Source: Symsagittifera roscoffensis
Lineage: Eukaryota > Xenacoelomorpha > Acoela > Convolutidae
Direction of reading: 5' to 3'
NCBI RefSeq assembly: GCF_963678635.1
Contig: NC_087067.1
Location: forward strand, 56,517,964 to 56,581,963
DNA length: 64,000 nucleotides
Shown: one piece after another, positions 22,922-33,509 of the stretch
Numbering within the stretch: the stretch's first letter is position 1
Layout: each line of letters opens with the position of its first letter
The notes under the pieces: generated by a model
The model's input: the letters and a program-made list of their open reading frames with translations, nothing else
Database searches by the model: none
What the model was told of the DNA's origin: nothing
Program-made: the position numbers and the translations under genes

Positions 22922-23110
22922 TTAGTGAAAAAGTTTGAGTTTATTATAGTATTCTTCTAAAAAAAGGATTAGAAGGATTGTTGCTAGGGCAAATGTGAGG
23001 ATTGCTTTTTTTATACATTTGCATATGGTCAAAATGAGGGATGATAAAAATGTTATGAAAATTACAAATAGTAGAAAAATATCAGTTCTACTGAAAATAG
23101 TTCGTATCAT
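22922..23110 (-). CDS. Small double-membrane-span peptide (viroporin-like), copy B
   Basis: This is an intact 62-aa ORF starting MIRTIFSRTDIF. It has two hydrophobic spans (about residues 11-29 and 36-52) separated by a short CKCIKK turn and ending in a charged EEYYNK tail. That is the shape of a small hairpin membrane protein. Copy C keeps an intact homologue with conservative changes (for example L to I and V to I), a pattern expected under selection. It lies about 25 nt after a candidate splice acceptor and is the first ATG of the putative env mRNA. Function as an ion channel or entry/egress helper is inference only. Confidence 0.65.
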   Translation of the reverse strand: MIRTIFSRTDIFLLFVIFITFLSSLILTICKCIKKAILTFALATILLILFLEEYYNKLKLFH

Positions 23111-23931
23111 TTAGACAAGTTGTATGAATCGCACCTGTGGATATAATCAAGGGTTTTTGAAAGTTGGAGAAAAAAGTTCGAATATAGTGTAGAAAATTAA
23201 AAAAACATTACAAAAAATGATAAAGATTATTAGAAAAGATTCAAGGATATCAAAAAGAAATATTATGAAAGTTTCAATTATCGGAAAAAATTGTTTGAGG
23301 TTTGTGATAATTTTTGTGACTGTTTGATAGAAGAGCATTTAAGAAATGACTTCTTGATCGAATATTTTTTGTTGTTTGGGGCAATTTTCAAGTGTGGTCG
23401 GATTATTTATTGGTTTTTTGACAAGTGGGTTGAGTTTTGTGAAAAATTGTTGGGGGCAATTTTTATGGTGATCGGGAGGTCTTCTTTGTCTTTATTTTCA
23501 TTTGTCAAATGATCTGGGGTATTTTTGAGATTTTTATACTTTAGGCTAATTAAAATGGTCGTTCTTTTACTTTAGGCTAATTTAACATATTTGTTTGGGG
23601 GGTATTTGAGGGCTGAGTTGGGGAAATATTGTTGATCTTTGGTTTATTAGATAAGGGAGGGTTATGATATTATGGTGTTATTTATTTTAGTTGTCAAGTT
23701 GGAGTGGTTTGCTTATTTTTGACCTGGAGGTCGTAAAGTTATAGTTATAGATATGCCTGGAGTTTAATATCATTCGTCTAGTTGGTTTGTGTTAGAGTTA
23801 GAGAAGGTGACGGATTGGATGAATCCTATTGGCTAATTTTGAACTAGAATCGCTGCGTGTTTGTCAGCATGTTATTTCGAAAAATGAAAATGTAAAATGT
23901 TTCAGAGGTGCAAAGATTATTAAATGTAAAA
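23111..23931 (-). promoter_or_regulatory. Spacer between pol and membrane peptide, copy B
   Basis: Noncoding. In element orientation it has the AATTAGCCTAAAGT direct repeat (near 23537 and 23568), then a long pyrimidine-rich tract ending in CCACAG|GT (AG at 23135-23136), the candidate env-mRNA splice acceptor. There is nothing else I can interpret. Confidence 0.5.
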
Positions 23932-26900
23932 TTAAAGTTGTTTTTGAAATTCAACTTTCTTTAATATTTTAGATTGTGGGATGAATAATTTATAATTTTT
24001 ACGTGGTTGATTTCTAAGTCGTGAAGACTCTCTATGTTCTGATTTGTCGATTTGTTCTTGGGGTATTATTTGTTCTGTCATTTTTCTATTTTTTCTTTCT
24101 TTTTGAGATGTATTTTGATTTAGATTTTTTGTATTGTTTTTTGTTGTGGTTGATTTTGTTATTTGGTTTTTGAGGTGAAAATCTTTTTGTTCCTTTGTTG
24201 TATTTTCCGTATGTGGGTCATTTTGAATAACTTGTAAACCTGTAAAAGAATATAATTGAGTTAGTTCGCGGAGTGCGTATTCTTTTGGATAATAAGGTAA
24301 TAGGTTATTTCGGTGTTGAACGATTTCTTTTTTGTCTGAGTCGGTGATTTTATATGTGACATCAGTGGGTTTTGCAATTATTTGGTATGGTCCTTTACGA
24401 AGGGGTTGTAATTTTTTAGAAATTCCTTTTTGAGTATTAAATTTGGGTATTAAAACAAATGTTCCAATTTTCAAATCGGAGGCTGGTGTAAAGCGTGAAT
24501 TTATTTGTTCATTAATGTTTTGCCTTTGTAACAACTTTTTTGTTACTTTTTGGTAAATTTCATTGTATTTTTTATCTCTGTTTAAAATCCATTCGGTGTG
24601 TGTACCGGAGGCTAGTTTAAGAATTTGTGGGTGATGAAAATGATCTTCATCGTGTGTATGTAAAGGTAGGTTATAACAGATTGAGTCTTTATTTGGTTGA
24701 CAATAACCTTGTGCGTTTTCATGAGAGTTTGCTGTAAACATTATTGGTTTGCGTGGCTTTTGGTTAAAAACCATTTCATTTGGTGACACTCCTAGAGTTG
24801 TCGTAATTTGTGAATTATATGCTAAGGGAAATAATTTTATATCTGCTGACCATTCGGTGTATCTTGTATCATTTCCATTGATGATACATCTGAGATATTC
24901 TTGTAATGAACGGTTCATACCTTCGACTAAGCCGTTTGTCCAAGGTGCGTGAGATGTACGTGGTTTGTGTTTAATGTTATATAAATGACATAGTGTAATG
25001 ATTTCATTATTTATGAATTCTGTACCGTTGTCTGTAACTAAAATTTCTGGTAGTCCGAATTTGGCTATCCAGTGTTCATAGAGTGTTGTGTAAGCGTAAT
25101 AAGCGTTACAATGTGGTACTGGGTTAAGTGCTACATAATGTGTAAATGCGTCAACAATTACCATGATGTAGGAGTTTCCTTCTGATGAGGGTGAAATTGG
25201 TCCCTTAGTATCAAATGAGATACGATGGTTAAAGTACAAACTTTGTCCTTTAAAATCTTGTTTTTGTGCTATTTGTTTTTGATTTGGGTAAGGTTTATTT
25301 AGTTGACATACTATACAGTCATTGCATAGTACTTTTATCCAAATTGGTGCATTTGGGAAATAAAAGTTTTGTATAAAATTTGAATATGTTTTCTCTGATC
25401 CAGAGTGTCCGTTAATATTTTGTGTATGTGAAATATTAAAAGCTATGAGAATCATACTTAGAGGGAGACAGGGAACTGTAGATTCATTTAATTTGTGTTC
25501 TAGAAGGTCTGTGTTTTCGTTAATTGTTGTATTATTGAATTTTCGAAAATATCGGAGGAGTGTTTTATTTCCTAGAATAGTTGTATCTGCCTTGATGGGT
25601 TTAGTTTTATATTTGTGCCATGATTTTAGTTGTCTAATTACTGGGTCAAGATTTTGGTATTGTTTCAATGTTGAAATTGTAATTGTTTCTGTTGGGGGGA
25701 GAAATATGTTTTCAATTTCTAATTTAGATAAGGGTATTGTATCAAGTGGGTCATGGAGATCAAAAACTTGATTTATTGTGTATTTTGAATCGTTTGTTTG
25801 TGGTCCTGATAAATTTATTTTATCAGTTAGGTTTTCTTTTTCAATTAGTGAAAAAAGGTCTTTTTTATGCGATTGTTGTTTTACTCTTTTTTGTTGCGTG
25901 TTATTTTTTATCCATTGTGAATATGGGATTGGTTTAAAAGTTGATGTTCCAAGTAGATCAACTTCATAGTGATTATTTTGACAATCTAAATAAAGTGGGA
26001 AGTGCTGTAGATTGTTTATCTGTGATTGTTCAACGTCAGTTTTTACTGCATATTCGCATTCTAGTCGGGGTGATGTTTCGTTTTCTGCAAGGTAGAATTT
26101 TATATTTTTGGGTATTTCAACTGTGGTTTTACGTGTAAGTAATTCAGGTGGTGTATTTCGACTTAATGTGTCTGGTAATGCAAGATTTTTTCCTGCGGTC
26201 CAAACTATATGTAAGTTTGGGAATTTCAATAAAATTAATTGAAATCTATAAACTCGGTGGTTTGGATTAGACTTTTGTGTAAAAAGAAAGATGATTGGTT
26301 TATGGTCTGTGAATAGAACTGTGGGATGTTTTGATCCAAGTATCAGAAATTCATATTCTATTAGTGTATATATTATGGCTGTACATTCTCTCATTAGAGT
26401 TGAGAGTCGTAGCTCTGCTTGAGTGAATAATCGAGAATTTGCTGATATGAGGTTCATTTTATTTGTACCATTATGTGATTGTAATAATGCTGCGCCGATG
26501 CCAAAGTTCGAAGCATCGCACATTGCATAAAATGGTTGATTTGAAACTGGAATTGTGTTTGAAATTTGTTCAGTTAGAAGTTTTTTAATTTCTTCAAATC
26601 GTGCTTGATGTTCTGTGTTCCATTCAAAATTATTTTGTTGTCTAAGTATATTATAAAATGGTCTTAGGTATAATTGCATTTTATAGACATATTTACTTAA
26701 AAAATTCAACATTCCAAGGAATTCTTGGATTTTCTTTTTGTTTGTTGGTGGTTGGAGTTTCTGAATAGCGTCAATGCGTGATTTTAATGGAGTGATTGTT
26801 TTTCTTTCTATGTTATGTCCTAAGAATTTTACTCTTGTCAAAAAGAAGTGTGATTTATCAGGGGCGGCCTTCAGATTTTCGTTCTGAAGTATTTGGTGAT

Positions 26901-29900
26901 ATTGTTCTAGTACATTGAACATTTCTTCTTTAGTTTGTGATTGCATAAAAACATCGTCTAAATAGGTGATTGCGTTTTTCTTGAGTATTAGTGGTCGAAA
27001 AGTTTTGCTCATAAAAGCTGAAAATGCTGCTGGTCCTATGGATATTCCATAGAATAAGCGGTTGAATTCATACTGTTGGTTTCCAATAACAAATTGTGTT
27101 AAACGTCGCGATTGTTCATCTAATGACATTTGATTGTATGCACTATTCATATCTGCGGTCGTAAAGTATTTTCCGTTTATTTTTGTTAAAATAACTTGTA
27201 TTGGTTCAATAGGCCAATTACACTTTGATTCATCTATGAGTGAGTTGAGGTATCTAGCGTCGAGAACGATTTTTAATGATTCTCCTTTAGCTAGAATGAT
27301 AACAGGGTTGATAAACGTGTTACCTTTTGGTTGTTCTTCTTTATTTACTGGTGAGATTATATTGTATTGTTCTAAAATATCAAGTAATCTGTTCACTTTA
27401 TCGTGTAAATGAATTGGTACTTTACTTGCTCTTTGTTTTTTGAAAACTGCGTCTGGTTTTAATGGGAGATGTAGTGATGAGCTGATTTTGCCAACATCGA
27501 ATTTGGATGTTGCATAGACTGATGAATATTTAATTAGCTGTTTGGCTAATTTTTCAAATTCGTCTTGTGTTATTTGTGAATGTTGGAAATTAAACATTGT
27601 TAAAAATTTCTGTTGATTCTCTGCGTAGTTATTTATTTTGAATGTCGGTTTGAAATATGGGGTTTTTGTGAAATAATCCGTATTTCTTTTTTCGTTACTT
27701 ATTATGTTATTTATTGATAATTCTTCATTAAGAATTGTGGATTGACAAATATCTAATAATTGGAGTATATTATTTACGCGGTATGCTTTTTCGTGTACTA
27801 GTGATATCGTAGCGTTGGTTTCGCAATAGCCTAAAAGTCCTAAAGGTAGTGTTACTTGATAGGGTGTATTGTTGTATACATGTAGAGAAATAATATCTGA
27901 ATTCGAGTTTTTCAAATATTTTATGGATGAAATTGTGATTTTGAAAAACTTATGGATAGGTTTGAATTCAAAATCTGACATATAGAGTTGTTGTTTGTTT
28001 TGTTTTTTATCATATTGTTGAACTTGTTTTATTGAAAAATTATATATGTTTCCTGATAGTGGTTTCAGGTGTTTTCTTTGTTGATTATATATCGGGTAAA
28101 ATTTTGAAAAGAATAGTGGTTGTTTATTTAATCTTTGAAAAAATGTTAGGGATGTATCTTTTGTTTTTGTGTATTTATCTTTGATTAGTATTTTACTATT
28201 CAAAATGTTGATTGTTGGTATATATTTAGAGATAAATGGTATTCCAATGATATTGTGTTTAATATCAGTGATGTGGAATATTTGTTTAAATGGTTTGGTT
28301 AAAATTTTGTTTTGCTCCATTGTTCTTGTGGGGAGAAGAAATAATTGAATTTTTCCATAGTTTACTAATGTTGATCCTTGTGCTGTTGCTAGTTTACTGG
28401 AGGTTTCAAGAGGTGTTAGCTTTGGGTGTAAGGTTTTTATTTCATTCCATGTGGGAATGTTTATTATATTTGATTCTGCTCCTGAATCAATTAAAAAATC
28501 AATTTCAAGATCTGGTGGTTGAAATTCTTTGCTTTTTGGACTTTTTAAAAGAAATGGTATTGTCCAAATTTTTTCTTTGGGTTGTTCTTTTTGTATGTTT
28601 TGATAGATGTGATTGGTATTCAAGCATTGTGTTTTGTCATTCTCATTGGGTTGATTTGTAGTGTTAGTTTCATTAGTTTTTTGCGTCGTCGGTGTGGAAT
28701 GTATGGGTTCAATATAATAATTGTGAAGGAGTTCTGATTGATTTTCATATATGTGTGATGAAAAAGGTTGTTCATATATAATGGGTTCATAGTCATTTTC
28801 GACTGCTATCATATTGATGGAGATAGTGTTTTCTGTTTCACTTTCTGAATCTGATGATTCACAGTTGATTTGATTGAGTTGTAACGTATCATTTATTGTA
28901 CCGTCAATACCTGGAGGGTCTGATGTTGTTTCTGGATTTGATTGTACTTGATTTATATTCCTTTGATGTTTAGGTGTACTACTTCTATGGCGATTATTAG
29001 AATTATTATAATGGTTATTATTCCTGTGTGGTGATTGGGAATAATTTCTATAATGATTATTATAACTTGAATGTCGATTTTGTGAATTATTTCGTGATCT
29101 GTTTTGGTAATTATTGTTTGGTCTGTTATAGTTCGATCTATTATATGAGTTATTCCTTGATCGATTGTTCGGGTAATCCTGGTTTCGGTTGTTGGAATAG
29201 CTTCTATTTCGATTATTGGAATAGTTTCTATTTCTATTATATGATGAATTTCGTGATTGATTGTTTGGATAGTAATTATTTCTTGATTGGGAATTAGATC
29301 TAGAAACAAATCGTGTTGTATTTGAATTTGATCGGGAGTAGTTATTTTGACTATTTGGTCTATTGTAGTGATTTTGTGATGAATATTGTGTATTTCTTCG
29401 TTCTGGTGATCTTCCTCTATAACTTGAGTTATATGGTGATTGATTTCTTGTATAATTTGTATTGTTCGGGAGTGGTTTTCCTGAACTGTTGTTGCTGTAC
29501 ACAGTTTTGTTCGGTAGATTTTGATCTTTTTTCATGTATTGATAGAATGATTTATTTGGTTCTTTATATTTTTGAGGTTTATTTTGATTGTCTTGCTGTT
29601 TTTGTCTACATTCAGAAATACTATGTCCGTATCGTCGGCAATAATTACACCATTTTTTGAAGGATGGTTTGCCTTTAAAGTTTGGGCGTTTTTCGTAAAT
29701 ATTGAGTATTTCAGTGATTTTTTCAACGAGGTCTGTATCTGATTCCTGTATGTTGTTTATACTTGTGGTATTTGTTTCGATTCGGTTAACATATTGTAAT
29801 TTCAGATTTTCTGTTTCTTCGAGTTTCATTGTGATTTCTGCTTGTTCTAGTTTGTCTACTAGTTTTCGAAAATCTAACTCGGGTTCTCGAATTGAAGAAG

Positions 29901-30342
29901 GATGGGATGCTCTCTTTTTTATTGCTATTTTTCTTAATTGCGGTGTTAAGGTCATCATTAAGATTTCTGTCATCTTTGTGTTTTTATAGTCGTGTGTATT
30001 TAATGAATATGCTTTTCGAACTAGTGTTTCGATGCGTACTGCTAATTGCTTGATGGTTTCGTTTGGTAATCTTCGAATTTCATTACATAAAACTCTTTGT
30101 TGTTGTTTGTTTCTTTCGGAGTCAAACATTTTTGAAAATTCCTGTGTAAACCTTTTCCAATTTGATTTTATTTCTATAGGCAATACTGAAAACCATTTTT
30201 GGGCTGCGCCGTCTAAAGTTGTTTGTATCAACGCTGTGCGTCGATGTATCCAGTTTTGATGTAGTGGCGTATTAATTGGTTCAGGTCCTATATTTAATAT
30301 CAAATTTGCTGTTACTGCATTTAAATAGTCTTCTACAGAATA
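23932..30342 (-). CDS. gag-pol: Gag capsid/nucleocapsid through Pol, copy B
   Basis: One uninterrupted frame of about 2,137 codons. Residue numbers count from the gag ATG at 32178. Capsid motifs lie at about 655-760, the CCHC knuckle at 844-857, then an Asn/Arg/Ser/Tyr-rich tail. The protease DSG starts at 1231. The RT box YLDD is at 1739-1742. RNase H acids include Asp1888 (CDAS) and Asp1958 (TDHK). An HHCC zinc domain precedes the integrase triad Asp2323, Asp2383, Glu2419 (35 residues between the last two), followed by a GPY motif and a basic tail ending KVEFQKQL. All catalytic residues are present. Gag and protease are fused in frame here but not in A or C. It is in phase with the gag N-terminus upstream across a single TAA. 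Confidence 0.93.
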   Translation of the reverse strand, partial: YSVEDYLNAVTANLILNIGPEPINTPLHQNWIHRRTALIQTTLDGAAQKWFSVLPIEIKSNWKRFTQEFSKMFDSERNKQQQRVLCNEIRRLPNETIKQLAVRIETLVRKAYSLNTHDYKNTKMTEILMMTLTPQLRKIAIKKRASHPSSIREPELDFRKLVDKLEQAEITMKLEETENLKLQYVNRIETNTTSINNIQESDTDLVEKITEILNIYEKRPNFKGKPSFKKWCNYCRRYGHSISECRQKQQDNQNKPQKYKEPNKSFYQYMKKDQNLPNKTVYSNNSSGKPLPNNTNYTRNQSPYNSSYRGRSPERRNTQYSSQNHYNRPNSQNNYSRSNSNTTRFVSRSNSQSRNNYYPNNQSRNSSYNRNRNYSNNRNRSYSNNRNQDYPNNRSRNNSYNRSNYNRPNNNYQNRSRNNSQNRHSSYNNHYRNYSQSPHRNNNHYNNSNNRHRSSTPKHQRNINQVQSNPETTSDPPGIDGTINDTLQLNQINCESSDSESETENTISINMIAVENDYEPIIYEQPFSSHIYENQSELLHNYYIEPIHSTPTTQKTNETNTTNQPNENDKTQCLNTNHIYQNIQKEQPKEKIWTIPFLLKSPKSKEFQPPDLEIDFLIDSGAESNIINIPTWNEIKTLHPKLTPLETSSKLATAQGSTLVNYGKIQLFLLPTRTMEQNKILTKPFKQIFHITDIKHNIIGIPFISKYIPTINILNSKILIKDKYTKTKDTSLTFFQRLNKQPLFFSKFYPIYNQQRKHLKPLSGNIYNFSIKQVQQYDKKQNKQQLYMSDFEFKPIHKFFKITISSIKYLKNSNSDIISLHVYNNTPYQVTLPLGLLGYCETNATISLVHEKAYRVNNILQLLDICQSTILNEELSINNIISNEKRNTDYFTKTPYFKPTFKINNYAENQQKFLTMFNFQHSQITQDEFEKLAKQLIKYSSVYATSKFDVGKISSSLHLPLKPDAVFKKQRASKVPIHLHDKVNRLLDILEQYNIISPVNKEEQPKGNTFINPVIILAKGESLKIVLDARYLNSLIDESKCNWPIEPIQVILTKINGKYFTTADMNSAYNQMSLDEQSRRLTQFVIGNQQYEFNRLFYGISIGPAAFSAFMSKTFRPLILKKNAITYLDDVFMQSQTKEEMFNVLEQYHQILQNENLKAAPDKSHFFLTRVKFLGHNIERKTITPLKSRIDAIQKLQPPTNKKKIQEFLGMLNFLSKYVYKMQLYLRPFYNILRQQNNFEWNTEHQARFEEIKKLLTEQISNTIPVSNQPFYAMCDASNFGIGAALLQSHNGTNKMNLISANSRLFTQAELRLSTLMRECTAIIYTLIEYEFLILGSKHPTVLFTDHKPIIFLFTQKSNPNHRVYRFQLILLKFPNLHIVWTAGKNLALPDTLSRNTPPELLTRKTTVEIPKNIKFYLAENETSPRLECEYAVKTDVEQSQINNLQHFPLYLDCQNNHYEVDLLGTSTFKPIPYSQWIKNNTQQKRVKQQSHKKDLFSLIEKENLTDKINLSGPQTNDSKYTINQVFDLHDPLDTIPLSKLEIENIFLPPTETITISTLKQYQNLDPVIRQLKSWHKYKTKPIKADTTILGNKTLLRYFRKFNNTTINENTDLLEHKLNESTVPCLPLSMILIAFNISHTQNINGHSGSEKTYSNFIQNFYFPNAPIWIKVLCNDCIVCQLNKPYPNQKQIAQKQDFKGQSLYFNHRISFDTKGPISPSSEGNSYIMVIVDAFTHYVALNPVPHCNAYYAYTTLYEHWIAKFGLPEILVTDNGTEFINNEIITLCHLYNIKHKPRTSHAPWTNGLVEGMNRSLQEYLRCIINGNDTRYTEWSADIKLFPLAYNSQITTTLGVSPNEMVFNQKPRKPIMFTANSHENAQGYCQPNKDSICYNLPLHTHDEDHFHHPQILKLASGTHTEWILNRDKKYNEIYQKVTKKLLQRQNINEQINSRFTPASDLKIGTFVLIPKFNTQKGISKKLQPLRKGPYQIIAKPTDVTYKITDSDKKEIVQHRNNLLPYYPKEYALRELTQLYSFTGLQVIQNDPHTENTTKEQKDFHLKNQITKSTTTKNNTKNLNQNTSQKERKNRKMTEQIIPQEQIDKSEHRESSRLRNQPRKNYKLFIPQSKILKKVEFQKQL

Positions 30343-32178
30343 TTAAGGGTCTGTTCCTGTGAATACCATTAAAGGTTTATTTGATGTTATTGATGATCCA
30401 CCCATAAGGTATGGATTCATTGTCATTTGTAATGATTCTGCTGCATTTGGCATTTGAGAAAAATTTGAAAGTTGATTTCTTGTTATTTCGTGTTGTTGAA
30501 GATAATATGGGAGAGGTATTTCATTTTGCATTTGTGTTGGTTGGTACGAGTGTGCAATCATTGGGTTTTGTTGCTGAATTGGTTGAAAAGATTGTGTATT
30601 AATTGGGTTTCGTTGCTGAATTTGTTGTTGATTTTGTGTATCTATCGGTTGTGGAGAAAAAATTCTATGATTTGTATGTGGTTTCTGTATTCCTTGTCCA
30701 CGATATTCTTGATTATAGGGTGCAAATATATCTGGTTGTAAGAAATCATCATCTGAGGATAAGTAATCCATTTGATAAGATGTTTGTTTTTTATTTTTAT
30801 TTTGCTGGAGAAATGGGTAATTTTCACTACGATCCTGTGGAAGATGTAAATTTGTTTGGAAATTTACTGAATTAGGTTGTGCTATTGGGTTATCCCAGTC
30901 TCGAGATCTTGTATAATTACTAAAATTTTTTCGTGGTTGATAATTTGTTTTTGATGGATGTGTGTAATTATAATTATGGTCTGCAAAATTGTTTCTAGTG
31001 AACGTTTTGCGTGTTTTTGGCGGTATTGTCATGGGTCTGTATGTTTGGTAATCCATGTGTGAATATTTTGGGGCAACTGAAGGTTTGACGGTTGATTGTA
31101 AGGTTACTTGTGTTTGTGAAGGGTTTGTATTTCTTGGTGTTGTTAAATTTGGACGTATTGGTGAAATACTTTGTTGTGTAGTTGTTGTGTGTACTATTTC
31201 TTCATTTATGAAGTGTGATGGTGTCTGGATATCTTGTTGAGTAAGATTCCTAGTTCCATTGAGGTTTTCATTGTGTATGACTGTAGAGTTTAAACTATTA
31301 TTTTGCATATCGGGTAAAAATGTATTATAGTTTAATGGTGTTGCATCAATGGTTAATGGTATTACTCTAACATAATCTCTTACATAAGATATCGTACTTA
31401 TTGCTTGACTTGAGATTGATTGTGGGAAGTTTATAAATGCGGGATGAGACCATTCGGGGTCCCAAACATAGTCTGATTGTTCTGTGATGGCAGTATCATC
31501 GTTGGGGTTTTGGGGTCTAAAATTTTTTCTTGCTTGTGAAATTAAATCAATATTATGTGTGAAATAATCTATTATGAACCATGCCAAAATTTTTTGTAAG
31601 TCGTGTTTTGTATGTTGTGAAACTTCGTCTTTTGTGAAATTTTCTTTAATTATATTTAGAAAACTAGTGAGTAGTGTGATTTCATGTCGTACTCTTATAT
31701 GTTTAGATGTTTCTGTCGGTGAGACATTTGGTATCTGGATTTCGTTTTCTAATATCGAGATATAACTATATATTTTTGCAAAAACTTCATTAGTGAATAT
31801 GGAGTTTGCTCTTTGTGAGTTATGATATTGGATACTTTTTATATATTCTGTGAATACTTTTGAAAATTCTAAATCAAGGTCGTCTGTTTGAATTATATAT
31901 TTACTGTGATTCTGATTTGTTGAACTGAATTCTATGGAGTAGATTCCGTATTGTTGTGTTAGGTTACATATATCTTTTAGATAGTGATCGATAATTTGTC
32001 TTTTGATTTTTACATCTGGGAACTCTGCTTTACATGGACTGATTCCGGGTTCAAATAAATTTAAAAGTAAATTTTTGCAAAATATATGCTGTCCTCTATC
32101 AGTGGTTGCATCTACTATAAAGGGGAAGATATCATCATCATCTGGACTTTCTTCACCTGAGGTGTGTGTTGAGCTCAT
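30343..32178 (-). pseudogene. gag: Gag N-terminal region, copy B
   Basis: A 611-codon frame from the ATG at 32178 (MSSTHTSGEESPDDDD). It has an acidic start, a helical domain of about 250 residues, then an Asn/Gln/Thr-rich stretch. It passes through the point where copy A has its stop and enters the capsid domain (MPNAAESLQMTMNPYLMG). It ends at TAA (30343-30345) where A and C read GAA. This is a private G-to-T nonsense mutation, and the same frame continues into capsid and Pol. The start overlaps the end of orfB by 26 nt. The N-terminal region is not a known retroviral matrix that I recognise. Confidence 0.75.
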
Positions 32179-32620
32179 TTTTTCGTTTGATGACTGTTAA
32201 TATGTAATTATCATTGTGTCTAATTGGTTGATTCCAATTGTATAAATGTACTGGTTTGTGTTTATATTGCTTTTTTATTCTTCTTTTTCCTCTTTTTGAT
32301 GAATTTGAAGTTGTTTCTGAATCGGAAAAATATAATTGATCGTGAATGGGGCAATTTTTATCTATAGATTCTTTTAATTTATAAAGTTCGTCTAAACTGT
32401 TGGTTTCTGATTCTGAAAATGCGTTGCGGTTTTTGGAAAATCTTTTTCGTGTAATTTGTCTTTGTTTGGTTATTATTTTTCTTTTTAGTGTTTGTCGTTT
32501 TGTTCTGATATATCCAACTGTTTTTGTGTGTGGTGTGATTACAAGGTCGTATTTTTTGTTATCTATTTCACAATTGTGTAAAACGATTGTTTGTTTATTT
32601 CCTAGGTTTTTAAATGACAT
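32153..32620 (-). CDS. orfB, basic accessory protein, copy B
   Basis: Intact, 155 aa, starting MSFKNLGNKQTIVLHNCE. It has a short structured N-terminus (YDLVITPHTKTVGYI), then a strongly basic helix-like block (KRQTLKRKIITKQRQITRKRF), an acidic serine patch (FSDSETTSN), a second basic block (KRGKRRIKKQYKHK) and HLYNWNQPIRH. The two basic blocks look like nuclear-localisation or RNA-binding segments. It is the first large ORF after the leader and overlaps the gag start, suggesting coupled or leaky translation. No relative is known to me. Confidence 0.75.
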   Translation of the reverse strand: MSFKNLGNKQTIVLHNCEIDNKKYDLVITPHTKTVGYIRTKRQTLKRKIITKQRQITRKRFSKNRNAFSESETNSLDELYKLKESIDKNCPIHDQLYFSDSETTSNSSKRGKRRIKKQYKHKPVHLYNWNQPIRHNDNYILTVIKRKNELNTHLR

Positions 32621-33509
32621 AAGGTTTAGGATGACGGGTGCAAAAGGTTGTTAAATGATTTCTATTTGCTTAAACTGTTAGTCCTTACGATTTTTTGGTT
32701 AGCTTAACCTGGGTCTATTTGTTCAGGGTTGGAGAGAAAAGTATATATATTCCGAAGAACGATTTTTTTTACTTTCTCGTGGCTAGTATAAGCTAAGGTG
32801 TTAACTTACTTAATCTTACTTAAGGGTAGTGATTGTGTTCAGGGTTGGAGAATAGTAAATCGATCCACAAGGTTCAGGTATAATTAGAACGCGAGTAGTT
32901 CGTTAGATACTATTTTAAACTTACTAAGTCTAAGATTTATCCTGGGTCTGGTAAGAGGGGGGATCAAGTGAAGGATGAATAACCGAAGTTCTTCACTGTT
33001 TATCTTAATTTGAATGATTAGTTTTGTTTAAAAATTTCTATTAGTCCTGGGTTTTTAGAAAGGGTTGGATAGTGAATCGACGTTTGAGGTCGTTAGACAC
33101 TAGTTAAGTGGGTGGGGGAGAACAAAGTTGTTCTTTTTGATCCAAGGATAAGCCTTGATGATCAAGTTTTAAATTTAATTAAGTAGAAAATGATTTAAGA
33201 TCCAAGGATAAGCCTTGATGATTTAAATTTGTGTGAAGAAAAAATTTAGTGTTTTGATGATATTAGTGAGCTTATGAATCCTGTTATGTTTAGGTGATGA
33301 AGCTGGAACAACAGGATGATTTATGATTACTAACCGTTTATTGTCATGCTACTAATTTTTATTTTGATTTTTCAATAAATATTTTTCAAACATGTTTTGT
33401 ATATTACTGCAGAATTTAGGAAAACGATCTGAGATCTTTTTATCAATCGTTATTGTATATTAATATTTGTTTAGCGCCTGAAATGATTTTGAAGATTGAC
33501 TTCAAAATT
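32621..33509 (-). promoter_or_regulatory. Structured leader of copy B
   Basis: Element-sense leader between orfA and orfB. It holds the candidate donors (GT at 32808-32809 and 32818-32819), the CCAACCCT-bearing modules, and the twin ATCAAGG...CCTTGGAT hairpins at 33139-33163 and about 33199-33222. No open frame of note. Confidence 0.6.

Noticed and set aside
28290-28661. Numerous 60-120-codon ORFs opposite gag-pol and env
   Set aside because: They are mirror frames of the A-rich coding strand, hydrophobic by composition, and vary between copies.
30300-30303. Start of B gag-pol at 30303
   Set aside because: That codon is TTG inside a continuous conserved frame; the real start is the gag ATG at 32178, separated by a private nonsense codon.
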